From JBBRXJ01 sp038248505 (GTDB taxonomy: Bacteria; Bacteroidota; Bacteroidia; Bacteroidales; JBBRXJ01), in contig JBBRXJ010000075.1 of assembly GCA_038248505.1 (NCBI GenBank), positions 1-17,587 of the forward strand: DNA of 17,587 nt. Direction: 5' to 3'. The position numbers and the translations under genes are program-made. The stretch's first letter is position 1. Each line of letters begins with the position of its first letter. Of this stretch, positions 5,530-14,020 are shown piece after piece. Under the pieces are notes generated by a model. The model saw only the letters and a program-made list of their open reading frames with translations. It made no database searches and was not told the origin of the DNA.

Positions 5530-7428
5530 TTAGTGCTGATTTAGATGTATTATTTCAAAATCTTTGGTGTATTGATAAAAATGGATTGTTCGATTTTCAA
5601 ATCCTGAGGCTGCATCTTTTCGTGAAAACCAAAATTTAGTTTGTAGCTGATTGATTAGATTGTTATTCAAGCAGTATTTAAAATCGCTACCATAAATAGC
5701 AAGTGCTTTAATAAAGGTGTAGAATATATCATATCCTAAGAGGCTATAATTATAGCCTTCGGGAGCGATCTTGTGAATATCGGTTCGCATTGTTTTACGG
5801 TACTTTGAAATAAAGGAAATAACATCTTTATTATAGAAATCGACCATAAATGGGGTATAATAAATCATTTCAAACTCATAATAATGGTCCAAATCAATAT
5901 TCCGGAAATTAGGCCAGTTCGGTAAACCTAAAAGTTGTATTCGATATTCATTTGCAAAAACGCCCATATCAGCAATAACGCTGCTAACAAAAGTTTCGCG
6001 TTCAGAAGGAATAATGATTAAATTCTTTCGAGATGCTGAGAGTGCCTTACCGATACGAAAACGACCATCATCTTCGTAGGCAATCATAGTAACACTATCG
6101 AGCGGATTCACTGAATCAACATTTATAAATCGTTCAATTTTATTTTTAAATAATCTCACAATATCATAATCAACAATATAAGGGCTATAAATCAGTATAA
6201 TATTAAAATTCGTCATACTTGCAATATATTTTATTGCTTGCTCAATCTCATATTCTTGGTTAGGATTAATTTGAAAGATAAAATGATTGCTATCAAGAAT
6301 ATTTGATTGAGAAGATAGTGGTGATACTAAAGGAATTTTATTTTGCTTTGCGAAAAGCGCTGCAGTGCGAACATCATGTGTATATGCGGGACCAATTATC
6401 AGATTCATTTTTTTCATTACATCACTAGCCAGAATTTTTACGGTAGTGAGCGAATCCTTTTTAGTATCATAGGTGTTTAGCTCTACTGAAATTCCTTCTT
6501 TACGAAGCGTATCTAATGCAATTAGCGCACCCTGATAAAACTCTATTGCATTCATTGATCGAGGGAACACATACTCTTCAAAAGAAAGATTCTTTCCACG
6601 CTCGGCCTTTGTGCCTGAACTAACCGAATCAACTAACTGATAATAAGAACGATTATTTTCATCTAAAAAAAATGGCAGCAAAAGAGCCACTTTAAAAGGT
6701 CCTAGGTTGCGCAATGAGGTATCGCAGTTGCTTGAATCATGTAGGGTTGTATTATCAATAGCAAGAGGAACTTTTGCTGGGAAAACAACTAATTTAATTT
6801 CTGGAATAATAATAATTTGTCCCGTTTTTAAACCATCTTCATTAACTGTAGGATTGGCATTTAAAATGTCCTCAATAGAAATATTATACAATTTTGACAA
6901 GGAGAAAAATGTTTCCTTCCTCTCCACTTTATGTTCTTTAAATATTTTTCCGGCAGAATCATTCTGTACATTTGACATAGCAACAGGTATGCGCAGTACT
7001 TGATTAAGTTGTAAAGGTGAAGTGTTTAACTCTGGATTTAACTCAATAATACGATCTGTATTTAAATTATAGCGACGAGCAATAGAGTAAACCGTTTCCC
7101 CTTCTTTTACAATGTGATGAATATTATCAGAAGGCAAGTCAGTTTCTATTTGCATTTCAACAACTGCTGGAATTTTAAGAACTTGACCAACTTTAATACC
7201 TTCACTAGTAAATGGATTCTCTGAAACAATAATATCAACAGATATTGCATAAGCACGACTTATTGAATATAGCGTTTGTTTTTCCTCTATAGTATGTATA
7301 TAGTATGGTTTCCCTTCAATAAGTATTTTATTGTGAGAGCGTTTTACCAATGCTGGTTCTTGTGTAAATAATACATTACAACTATAGAATAGCATTACAG
7401 AAAGAAGAAAAATCGAACGAATTCTCAT
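5530..7428 (-). CDS. LysM and periplasmic-binding-protein type 1 domain protein
   Basis: The 632-residue envelope protein has a signal sequence ending near FYSC (Cys17), which may be a lipobox or a simple Sec cleavage region. Three LysM repeats follow at about 43-87, 104-148 and 165-209, each with the ETVYSIARRYNL-like first helix and a GQVLKIP-type ending; these should bind peptidoglycan glycan chains. From about residue 244 (PFKVALLLPFF) the rest resembles the ligand-binding fold of branched-chain amino acid receptors, including LIIGPAYTHDVRTAA and IPLVSPLSSQSN. Bacteroidota carry many such PBP1-plus-LysM proteins; their ligand is unknown to me. The fold also resembles LpoA-like activators of cell wall synthases, so a cell wall role is plausible but inferred. 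The gene follows purC by 29 nt on the same strand and is the last of the phoH-purC unit. Confidence 0.88.
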   Translation of the reverse strand: MRIRSIFLLSVMLFYSCNVLFTQEPALVKRSHNKILIEGKPYYIHTIEEKQTLYSISRAYAISVDIIVSENPFTSEGIKVGQVLKIPAVVEMQIETDLPSDNIHHIVKEGETVYSIARRYNLNTDRIIELNPELNTSPLQLNQVLRIPVAMSNVQNDSAGKIFKEHKVERKETFFSLSKLYNISIEDILNANPTVNEDGLKTGQIIIIPEIKLVVFPAKVPLAIDNTTLHDSSNCDTSLRNLGPFKVALLLPFFLDENNRSYYQLVDSVSSGTKAERGKNLSFEEYVFPRSMNAIEFYQGALIALDTLRKEGISVELNTYDTKKDSLTTVKILASDVMKKMNLIIGPAYTHDVRTAALFAKQNKIPLVSPLSSQSNILDSNHFIFQINPNQEYEIEQAIKYIASMTNFNIILIYSPYIVDYDIVRLFKNKIERFINVDSVNPLDSVTMIAYEDDGRFRIGKALSASRKNLIIIPSERETFVSSVIADMGVFANEYRIQLLGLPNWPNFRNIDLDHYYEFEMIYYTPFMVDFYNKDVISFISKYRKTMRTDIHKIAPEGYNYSLLGYDIFYTFIKALAIYGSDFKYCLNNNLINQLQTKFWFSRKDAASGFENRTIHFYQYTKDFEIIHLNQH

Positions 7429-7457
7429 TATCGGGTTTTAAATAAATTAGCTAATTA

Positions 7458-8408
7458 TTATATTAATTTTAATGCATTTACAACATTCTTTTCAATTCTA
7501 TTAAGAATATTCGTATCTAATTGTTCTCGCTGAAATTTCATACCCGCAATTTTCTCATATAATTCAATATAACGCTCCGTTATTTGAGAAACAAATTCAT
7601 TGGGCATATCAGGAACCACCTGCCCATCTTTACCTTGAAAGTTATTTGCCATTAACCATTCACGAACAAATTCTTTTGATAGCTGTTTTTGTTTTTCACC
7701 TTTGACTTGTCTCTCATCATAGCCATCAGCATAAAAATATCGTGATGAATCGGGGGTATGAATTTCATCTAAAAGATAAATTACACCATCTTTCATACCA
7801 AACTCATATTTTGTATCAACTAATAACAAACCCATTTGTTTGGCAATTTTGGTACCCCGTTTAAAAACTTCAATCGTATATTTTTCGAGCTTTGCATATT
7901 CATCAGCAGGAACAATTCCTTGTTTTATTATTTCTTCACGACTAATATCTTCATCGTGGCCTTCATGTGCTTTGGTTGTTGGAGTTATAATTGGCTGAGG
8001 GAAGCTGTCATTTTCCTTCAGTCCATCAGGCATAGATACGCCACAGATTATACGCTTACCTTCACTATACTCTCTCCAAGCATGCCCCGCAAGATATCCC
8101 CGCACAACCATTTCAACTTTATATGGCTCAGCCCTATGACCAATAGTGACCATTGGATCTGGTGATGAAATTTTCCAATTAGGAACGATATCTGATGTTG
8201 CATCTAAAAATTTACAAGCAATTTGATTCAATACCTGACCTTTATAAGGAATACCACGAGGCAAGACTACATCAAAAGCAGAGATACGATCAGATACAAT
8301 CATTACCAAATACTGATCATTGATATTATAAACATCACGAACTTTTCCATGATACACATTTTTTTGTCCTGGAAAATTAAAATTTGTTTTTGTTATTGCT
8401 TGTTCCAT
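7458..8408 (-). CDS. purC: Phosphoribosylaminoimidazole-succinocarboxamide synthase (SAICAR synthase)
   Basis: The 316-residue cytoplasmic enzyme joins aspartate to CAIR using ATP in purine synthesis. Key family segments are the N-terminal GKVRDVYNINDQYLVMIVSD with the ATP-binding region, RISAFDVVLP, the substrate loop VVRGYLAGHAWREY, and TTKAHEGHDEDIS. The later LLLVDTKYEFG and DEIHTPDSSRYF blocks carry the metal and nucleotide ligands. The length matches the longer form of the enzyme (about 300 residues, as in yeast) rather than the 240-residue E. coli form. It starts 29 nt after the phoH stop and is followed 29 nt later by the LysM/PBP1 gene, so the three are probably co-transcribed. Confidence 0.96.
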   Translation of the reverse strand: MEQAITKTNFNFPGQKNVYHGKVRDVYNINDQYLVMIVSDRISAFDVVLPRGIPYKGQVLNQIACKFLDATSDIVPNWKISSPDPMVTIGHRAEPYKVEMVVRGYLAGHAWREYSEGKRIICGVSMPDGLKENDSFPQPIITPTTKAHEGHDEDISREEIIKQGIVPADEYAKLEKYTIEVFKRGTKIAKQMGLLLVDTKYEFGMKDGVIYLLDEIHTPDSSRYFYADGYDERQVKGEKQKQLSKEFVREWLMANNFQGKDGQVVPDMPNEFVSQITERYIELYEKIAGMKFQREQLDTNILNRIEKNVVNALKLI

Positions 8409-8437
8409 TGGTTATTTAATTAATTATTTATAATGAC

Positions 8438-9379
8438 TTAAACATTAGCATATGCTTCTACAATTTTTTTAACGAGGGAATGACGTAGAATATCTTTTGT
8501 ATTGAACTCAATAACAGATACCCCTTCTATATCACTCAATAAATTAAGCGCCTGTACAAGTCCAGATACTTTTTTTGATGGGAGATCAATCTGAGTTATA
8601 TCACCGGTAATTATAAACTTTGCATTTTGCCCCATTCTGGTGAGGAACATTTTTAATTGACTAGCAGTTGCATTTTGTGCCTCATCACAAATAACAAAAG
8701 CATTACCAAGCGTACGACCTCTCATAAAGGCAAGAGGAGCAATTTGAATCACCTTTTCATCAATCAATTCCATTAATTTTCGTGACGGAATCATATCTTG
8801 CAATGCATCATAAATAGGTTGCATATAAGGATCAAGTTTTTCTTTCAGATCGCCTGGTAAAAAACCTAATTGCTCACCCGCTTCAACAGCTGGTCTTGTA
8901 AGAATTATTTTCTTTACTTCCTTATTTTTTAATGCACGAACTGCTAATGCAATAGCCATATATGTTTTACCGGTACCAGCTGGTCCAATAGTGAATATTA
9001 AATCGGTTTTAGCAACCGCTTCAACAAGGTGTTTTTGATTTGCCGTTTTAGCTTTAATTAAAACACCATTATTACCAAATACAAGGACATCATCAGGAAG
9101 ATTTTTTTCATCTTGTAAAAATGTTTTTTCTTCAGCAATCAACTGCTCCAATTCGCGATCGGTAAGAGAATTGAACCGAATAAAATAATCAATAACTAAA
9201 TCTAGTTTCTCTTGAAATAGAATTAGTTCATTTTTCTCCCCCGATATTTTAAGTTCATGCCCACGGGCAACCATTTTAATTTTGGGGAAGGTATTTTGAA
9301 GGAGCTTGAATTTAGAATTATTCACTCCGTAAAGATGTATCGGTTCAATATCTTCCAAATATATAAGCTTCTCTATCAT
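8438..9379 (-). CDS. phoH: PhoH-like ATPase
   Basis: The chosen start, ATG at 9379, gives 313 residues beginning MIEKLIYLEDIEPIHLYGVNN, which fits the usual N-terminus of Bacteroidota PhoH proteins. An in-frame methionine at 9460 would add 27 hydrophobic or basic residues not typical of the family. The RNA-binding-like N-terminal domain (VARGHELKISG) is followed by the Walker A GPAGTGKT (132-139), LTRPAVEAGEQLGFLPGD, the Walker B VICDEAQN (about 229-236) and TGDITQIDLP. The protein is a cytoplasmic P-loop ATPase related to helicases; roles in RNA metabolism are proposed for the family. It heads the phoH-purC-LysM unit and is divergent from the SAM-hydrolase-like gene across about 90 bp. Confidence 0.93.
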   Translation of the reverse strand: MIEKLIYLEDIEPIHLYGVNNSKFKLLQNTFPKIKMVARGHELKISGEKNELILFQEKLDLVIDYFIRFNSLTDRELEQLIAEEKTFLQDEKNLPDDVLVFGNNGVLIKAKTANQKHLVEAVAKTDLIFTIGPAGTGKTYMAIALAVRALKNKEVKKIILTRPAVEAGEQLGFLPGDLKEKLDPYMQPIYDALQDMIPSRKLMELIDEKVIQIAPLAFMRGRTLGNAFVICDEAQNATASQLKMFLTRMGQNAKFIITGDITQIDLPSKKVSGLVQALNLLSDIEGVSVIEFNTKDILRHSLVKKIVEAYANV

Positions 9380-9468
9380 ATAAACCGTGGGAAATATGTA
9401 TTTTTGACTTGTACAAAGTAAGTAATTTTTTACCTTAAGAAGAGGCTTTTTTATTAACAAATGAGGCT
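9380..9468. promoter_or_regulatory. Divergent promoter region (phoH / SAM hydrolase-like gene)
   Basis: This is an 89-bp gap between divergent genes. On the plus strand TATTTTTG (9399-9406) is a perfect -7 box 62 nt before the ATG at 9469, but no TTG sits at the right distance. On the minus strand TTACTTTG (9421-9414) has one mismatch and lies 34 nt before the phoH ATG, again without a good -33. Confidence 0.35.
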
Positions 9469-10248
9469 ATGGCCATTATTACCTTAACGAGTGACTGGAA
9501 AAGCCGCGATAACTATGAAGGAGCGGTAAAAGGACGTATTCTAACGCAATGTCCAGATGCACTGATTGTTGATATTACCAATCAGATTCTTTCATTTAAT
9601 ATCTCTATGGCGGCTTATGTGCTTAAGAATTGTTTTAAGTATTATCCTGAAGGCACTATACATATAATAGGGGTTGCTTCGGAACAAAACAAGAATCATA
9701 AACATAGTGTAGTATTATTTAATGGTCATTTTTTTATAGGCACTGATAATGGTGTTTGGGGGCTTATTTTTGAGGATAAATTTGAAAAAGCGATTCTTTT
9801 AAATGAACCTAAAACCTATATTAAATCCTTTCCTGAGCTATTTTTTGCCGAAGTTGCCTGTCATTTGGCTAAAGGTAATTACATGAATGAATTAGGAGTA
9901 CCACTTGAGAAATTAGTAATACCTACTCCCCTACTTCCTGTAATTGATGAGAATATAATTGTTGGCAGTGTAATCTATTTAGATGGATATCAGAATGCAA
10001 TAACGAATATTACACATGAATTATTTATACGAGTGCATAAGAATCGACGCTTTGATATATATGTAGCCAGCAATCAGAATCGTATAAGTGAAATCTCTAA
10101 AGGGTATCAAGAAACCTCTGCAGGTGAATTGCTCGCATTATTTAATTCAAGCGGACATCTTGAAATTGCTATCTGTAACGGAAATGCTGCTGAATTATTA
10201 AAAATAAATATAAACTCAACCGTACGAATAAAATTTATTGACAACTAA
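9469..10248 (+). CDS. SAM hydroxide adenosyltransferase-like protein (DUF62 / SAM-dependent chlorinase-fluorinase family)
   Basis: The 259-residue protein has the family's framework: ITLTSDW (4-10), YEGAVKGRI (16-24), ALIVDITNQI with an AAYVLKNC helix, YPEGTIHIIGV (59-69), FFIGTDNG (88-95) and FAEVACHLAKG (126-136). Studied members hydrolyse or halogenate S-adenosylmethionine, releasing adenosine or 5'-halo-adenosine plus methionine. By eye, the Asp of the VDPGVG block is Ala70 here (GVASEQ). The following Arg is not conserved, and the His of the TFHGRD block is replaced (SFPELF). The usual Asp-Arg-His triad is therefore apparently absent, though this may be normal for the Bacteroidota branch. 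It is followed without a gap by mazG. Activity on SAM is an inference. Confidence 0.8.
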   Translation: MAIITLTSDWKSRDNYEGAVKGRILTQCPDALIVDITNQILSFNISMAAYVLKNCFKYYPEGTIHIIGVASEQNKNHKHSVVLFNGHFFIGTDNGVWGLIFEDKFEKAILLNEPKTYIKSFPELFFAEVACHLAKGNYMNELGVPLEKLVIPTPLLPVIDENIIVGSVIYLDGYQNAITNITHELFIRVHKNRRFDIYVASNQNRISEISKGYQETSAGELLALFNSSGHLEIAICNGNAAELLKININSTVRIKFIDN

Positions 10249-11028
10249 ATGCACACGAGAGCTGAGAAGATAGAGGCCTTTGGCCGATTACTCGATATAA
10301 TGGATGAACTGCGCGAGAAATGCCCTTGGGATAAAGAGCAGACATTTGAATCGATACGCAACCTCACCGTTGAAGAGACATACGAGCTAACGCACGCCAT
10401 TATAGAGAAAGACTATAACGAGATGAAAAAAGAGCTGGGGGATATTCTTCTTCATATTGTGTTTTATTCAAAAATTGCGTCCGAGCAAAATCTATTTGAT
10501 GCAGGCGATGTGATTGATGCCATATGTAAAAAATTAATATTTCGTCACCCACATGTATTTGGAGATACCGATGTAAAAGGGAGTTCAGAGATTGTATTGC
10601 GAAATTGGGAGGAGTTAAAAAAGAAAGAAGGCACTCGAAATGTACTCGCAGGAGTTCCTCCTGGTTTACCCGCATTAATAAAAGCAAATAGGATACAAGA
10701 GAAAGTACGTGCCGTTGGTTTTGATTGGGATGTGCGAGAGCAAGTCTGGGATAAAGTAGCAGAGGAACTTGCTGAAGTAAAACATGAGATTGAAAGTCAG
10801 AATCAAGATTTATTAGAAAAAGAATTTGGCGATTTGCTCTTCTCTGTTGTAAATGCCGCAAGGTTATACCATGTTGATCCGGAGAATGCTCTTGAAAAAA
10901 CCAATCGGAAATTCATGAAACGTTTTCATTATTTAGAAGAAAAAACCATAAAACAAGGGATATCACTAAAAGACATGTCACTTGATGAAATGAATGCAAT
11001 TTGGGAAGAAGCGAAAAAGGAAGAATAA
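10249..11028 (+). CDS. mazG: Nucleoside triphosphate pyrophosphohydrolase MazG
   Basis: The 259-residue cytoplasmic enzyme hydrolyses NTPs or dNTPs to monophosphates and pyrophosphate, cleaning the nucleotide pool. It has two tandem MazG domains. The first shows LREKCPWDKEQTFESI, EETYE (42-46) and ELGD (62-65), the acidic Mg-binding set. The second has ELAEVKHEI with EFGDLLFSVVN. The linker HPHVFGD and NWEELKKKEG is typical of the E. coli-like long form. The ATG directly abuts the TAA of the upstream gene, so the two are translationally linked. A strong hairpin terminator follows the stop by about 22 nt. Confidence 0.95.
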   Translation: MHTRAEKIEAFGRLLDIMDELREKCPWDKEQTFESIRNLTVEETYELTHAIIEKDYNEMKKELGDILLHIVFYSKIASEQNLFDAGDVIDAICKKLIFRHPHVFGDTDVKGSSEIVLRNWEELKKKEGTRNVLAGVPPGLPALIKANRIQEKVRAVGFDWDVREQVWDKVAEELAEVKHEIESQNQDLLEKEFGDLLFSVVNAARLYHVDPENALEKTNRKFMKRFHYLEEKTIKQGISLKDMSLDEMNAIWEEAKKEE

Positions 11029-11050
11029 TGAGAACGTAAGAAGCACAAAT

Positions 11051-11088
11051 AAAAAAGCTCGCAGAGATATCTCTCCGCGAGCTTTTTT
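11051..11088. terminator. Bidirectional intrinsic terminator between mazG and lepB
   Basis: AAAAAAGCTCGC (11051-11062) pairs perfectly with GCGAGCTTTTTT (11077-11088), and the loop region itself contains AGAGA/TCTCT. Poly-A on one side and poly-T on the other let it act for mazG on the plus strand and for lepB (ends at 11109) on the minus strand. Confidence 0.92.
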
Positions 11089-11108
11089 ATTATAGATTTT
11101 ATTTGCGA

Positions 11109-12500
11109 TTACTTTACACCCATAAACATACGCTCCCAACGAATACTATTGAAAAACCCAGACGTTTTATCAAGTGAAAGCCATATAAAAACGGGGCTAC
11201 CAACAACATGATCTTCGGGTACAAAACCCCAAAAGCGGGAGTCAGCTGAATCGTGTCTATTATCACCCATCATAAAATAGTAGTTCATTTTAAAAGTATA
11301 GGATGTAGCTTCTTTGCCATCAATATATATTTTACCTTCTTTAACGAGAAAATCATTCTCTTCATAGATGTCTATAATTCGCTCGTATATTGCAATATTC
11401 TCCATGCTTAATTGAACAGTAACTCCTTTTTTTGGAATTACCAAAGGGCCAAAATTATCTTCATTCCAAGGAATACCAGGATCGTGAGGAAAAATATAAC
11501 TTGCATATTGCCCTGATTGACGAATATCTTTTACAACCGATTTTACATTAGAAAAAGTTTTTAAAGCATCAACATTTAGAGTTGTCATAGGGCATTTAAA
11601 AATATCTTCATATTCAGTTGGTGCGCAATCTTCAGCAGGTATACCAGCTCTTTCGAGTGATTTGGGATTTAACCTTGAACCATCTGTTTTAATTAAATAT
11701 TTGAATTGTAAAAATTCAATTGGGGCCTGAGGTTTTCCGTTAATGTACACTTGAGTGTTAATAATTTGAATAGAATCGCCAGGTATTGCAACACATCGTT
11801 TAATATAATTATCACGTTTATCAACAGGACGATAGACAATATCATTATTAGCCCAAACATACTGACGTGCACGAGCGTAATAATATTTTTTACCTTGGAT
11901 AGGACGTTTTCCGAATAAATCTTGCGCAGTTAATTGCTCCGCATAATATTGAAGAATGGATTGATAGCTCTCAGCCGACCGTTGAATAACCACGGTATCA
12001 CCCGCAGGAAAATTAAAAACAACAACATCATTACGTTTCACATCACCAAATCCTGCAAGACGTTTGTATGGCCAGTATAACCATTCAACAAAAGAATTCA
12101 TTTTTTGAGTAAGGGGCATAACATTCTGAGCAAAAGGGAATGCTATTGGCGTATTAGGAATTCGAGGGCCATAGCTCAATTTACTCACAAAAAGATGATC
12201 ACCTTTAAGTAAGGATTTCTCCATTGATCCTGTGGGTATCTTATAATTTTGAAAGAAGAAAATATTTATAAAAGACACAGCAACAACAGCAAAAATAAGC
12301 GCATCAAGCCATTCAATAACGATGTTATTTTTCCCTTCTCGTTTTTTCCAAAAAGTCCAATTAACTTTTTGCGAAATATATATATCATAAATAATAGGCA
12401 AACCAATAAGAAGCCAATAATTGCGAATCCAAATAACCCAAAGGAGGTAGCACAAAGCAACCAGGGCAAATTTTACGCGAACATCTTTTGTAAATTTCAT
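11109..12500 (-). CDS. lepB: Signal peptidase I, long form
   Basis: The 463-residue membrane protease removes Sec and Tat signal peptides on the outer face of the cytoplasmic membrane. Hydrophobic segments lie at about 10-42 and 65-83, followed by IPTGSME with the nucleophile Ser92. The general base is Lys234 in NYIKRCVAIPGD. The C-terminal box is MMGDNRHDSADSR with FWGFVPEDHVVG. The roughly 140 residues between the Ser and Lys boxes, and more before the GDNR box, make it much longer than E. coli-type cores, but long forms are usual in Bacteroidota. It follows dapB by 64 nt on the same strand, a pairing common in the phylum. It ends at the shared terminator with mazG. Confidence 0.95.
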   Translation of the reverse strand: MKFTKDVRVKFALVALCYLLWVIWIRNYWLLIGLPIIYDIYISQKVNWTFWKKREGKNNIVIEWLDALIFAVVAVSFINIFFFQNYKIPTGSMEKSLLKGDHLFVSKLSYGPRIPNTPIAFPFAQNVMPLTQKMNSFVEWLYWPYKRLAGFGDVKRNDVVVFNFPAGDTVVIQRSAESYQSILQYYAEQLTAQDLFGKRPIQGKKYYYARARQYVWANNDIVYRPVDKRDNYIKRCVAIPGDSIQIINTQVYINGKPQAPIEFLQFKYLIKTDGSRLNPKSLERAGIPAEDCAPTEYEDIFKCPMTTLNVDALKTFSNVKSVVKDIRQSGQYASYIFPHDPGIPWNEDNFGPLVIPKKGVTVQLSMENIAIYERIIDIYEENDFLVKEGKIYIDGKEATSYTFKMNYYFMMGDNRHDSADSRFWGFVPEDHVVGSPVFIWLSLDKTSGFFNSIRWERMFMGVK

Positions 12501-12564
12501 GATAATAAGGGTTTAATTAACAAATAAGATAACGGACGAATGAAATCTGTATTATAAAAACAAC

Positions 12565-13284
12565 CTACAATTTAAGCATATCATCCATATTATAAACACC
12601 TGGCTTCTGATCTTTTATAAATTCAGCAGCCATAACAGCACCCAAAGCGAAGCCCCGACGACCTTTTGCGCTATGAGTTATTTCAATAAAATCGACATGT
12701 GAATCATAATAAATGGTATGAGTACCTGGAATATGAACACGGCGAACCGGCTGTATATTCATTACCTCAGGTTTACCGGGGCTATTGATATCCCATTTCT
12801 TTTTTCTATCCATATTTTTAACGATATCATCGGCTAAACGAATAGCTGTACCACTAGGGGCATCGAGCTTTTGAGTATGATGAAGCTCAACCATATCAAC
12901 CTCATATTCGGGATAATTATTCATAATACGAGCCAAAAACTGATTCACTTTAAAGAAGATATTTACTCCTAAACTATAATTAGGGGTAAAGAAGAAGGCA
13001 CATTTAGCATTTGTAGCCATCTCTCGCACCTCCTCCATCCGGTTTAACCAACCAGTGGTACCACATACAACAGGCACGCCAGCATCAAAGCAGCTTTTAA
13101 AATTCATAACGGCTGATTCAGGAATCGTAAATTCAATGGCAACATCAACATCTTTTAGCTTCTCATTATTGAGATCCGCACGGTTGTTTAAATCAATAAT
13201 TAAAGATATTTTATGACCTCGGTAATTTGCAATGGATTCAATTTCTTTTCCCATTTTACCATAACCAATGAGTGCGATATTCAT
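12565..13284 (-). CDS. dapB: 4-hydroxy-tetrahydrodipicolinate reductase
   Basis: The 239-residue cytoplasmic enzyme reduces the dihydrodipicolinate precursor with NAD(P)H in lysine and diaminopimelate synthesis. It shows the dinucleotide-binding GYGKMG (7-12), EFTIPES, the conserved PVVCGTTGW (71-79), FTPNYSLGVN (99-108) and the substrate and catalytic block ELHHTQKLDAPSGTA with His135, His136 and Lys139. Length is normal for the phylum. It begins 36 nt after the rplT terminator hairpin; I see no clear promoter box in that gap. The product supplies cell wall precursors, and its neighbour lepB acts in secretion; their link appears to be positional only. Confidence 0.95.
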   Translation of the reverse strand: MNIALIGYGKMGKEIESIANYRGHKISLIIDLNNRADLNNEKLKDVDVAIEFTIPESAVMNFKSCFDAGVPVVCGTTGWLNRMEEVREMATNAKCAFFFTPNYSLGVNIFFKVNQFLARIMNNYPEYEVDMVELHHTQKLDAPSGTAIRLADDIVKNMDRKKKWDINSPGKPEVMNIQPVRRVHIPGTHTIYYDSHVDFIEITHSAKGRRGFALGAVMAAEFIKDQKPGVYNMDDMLKL

Positions 13285-13320
13285 AGCGGTAAATATTTAA
13301 TTTTAAACATTTATTTATAT

Positions 13321-13351
13321 AAAAAAGGGAAGCAAAATATTGCTTCCCTTT
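13321..13351 (-). terminator. Intrinsic terminator of the thrS-infC-rpmI-rplT block
   Basis: AAAGGGAAGCAA (13324-13335) and TTGCTTCCCTTT (13340-13351) form a perfect 12-bp stem with an AATA loop. On the minus strand it is followed by a run of six T residues, 20 nt after the rplT stop. Confidence 0.93.
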
Positions 13352-13371
13352 AAAAATTTAATATCTGAAAT

Positions 13372-13725
13372 TTATTTAGCGGCTTTCACTTTTTCAACAA
13401 CAGCCTTAAAAGCCTCAGGATTATTCATTGCAAGATCAGCAAGCACCTTACGATTTAACTCAACACCTGCTTTGTGTGATTTACCAATGAATTCTGAATA
13501 TGACATACCGAGTTCACGAACCGCAGCATTAATACGCTGAATCCAAATCTGACGGTATTCAATCTTTTTTCCTTTACGACCATCGTAGGCATGAGCTAAA
13601 CCCTTTTCGTAGGTATTTTTAGCAACAGTCCATACATTTCCGTGACCGAGGAAACGGCCTTTCGTACGTTTAAGTACTTTTTTTCTTCTTGCTCTTGCTG
13701 CAACAGCATTTACTGAACGTGGCAT
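13372..13725 (-). CDS. rplT: 50S ribosomal protein L20
   Basis: The 117-residue protein starts MPRSVNAVAARARRKKVLKR and contains the conserved RLWIQRINAA-like block (here RQIWIQRINAAVRE), with YSEFIG and MNNPEAFKAVV at the end. It binds 23S rRNA early in large-subunit assembly. The ATG at 13725 is chosen over an upstream in-frame codon at 13755, because the family N-terminus begins with MPR. It is the last gene of the infC-rpmI-rplT cluster, and the terminator follows. In several bacteria L20 represses its own operon; I see only a small hairpin upstream here. Confidence 0.97.
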   Translation of the reverse strand: MPRSVNAVAARARRKKVLKRTKGRFLGHGNVWTVAKNTYEKGLAHAYDGRKGKKIEYRQIWIQRINAAVRELGMSYSEFIGKSHKAGVELNRKVLADLAMNNPEAFKAVVEKVKAAK

Positions 13726-13751
13726 AGTTTTTTGTTTTTGGACAGCTAGCG

Positions 13752-13767
13752 TCACGCATAAGCGTGA
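13752..13767. repeat. Small hairpin between rpmI and rplT
   Basis: TCACGC and GCGTGA flank a 4-nt ATAA loop, giving a 6-bp stem in the 70-nt spacer, 27 nt before the rplT start. It could tune rplT translation or processing, but has no specific match to a known leader. Confidence 0.35.
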
Positions 13768-13795
13768 TCTTTCAACTAAGGCATCCGGTTAATAA

Positions 13796-13993
13796 TTAAT
13801 GTGAGGCTAAAGTTAATTTAATGTTGGCTTCATCGCGCTTGTTTACAAGACCTGACTTAGCAAGATTAGCTTTACGCTTCTTTGTCTTGCTACTAGCCAA
13901 GTGGCTCTTGTACGCATGCTTTCTTTTGATTTTGCCTGTTCCGGTCAATTTAAACCTCTTTTTTGAGCCGGATTTGGTTTTCATTTTTGGCAT
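13796..13993 (-). CDS. rpmI: 50S ribosomal protein L35
   Basis: The 65-residue, very basic protein begins MPKMKTKSGSKKRFKLTGTG and contains KIKRKHAYKSH, as expected for L35. It sits between infC (27-nt gap) and rplT (70-nt gap), the standard order for this cluster. Confidence 0.97.
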   Translation of the reverse strand: MPKMKTKSGSKKRFKLTGTGKIKRKHAYKSHLASSKTKKRKANLAKSGLVNKRDEANIKLTLASH

Positions 13994-14020
13994 TTGTGTA
14001 TCTATTTAAATTATGAATTC

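Noticed and set aside
9380..9460. Longer PhoH start
   Set aside because: The 27 extra residues occupy the divergent promoter region and differ from the normal family N-terminus.
10400..10861. 153-codon minus-strand frame opposite mazG
   Set aside because: It is a shadow of mazG with no motif, and the plus-strand gene is clearly MazG.
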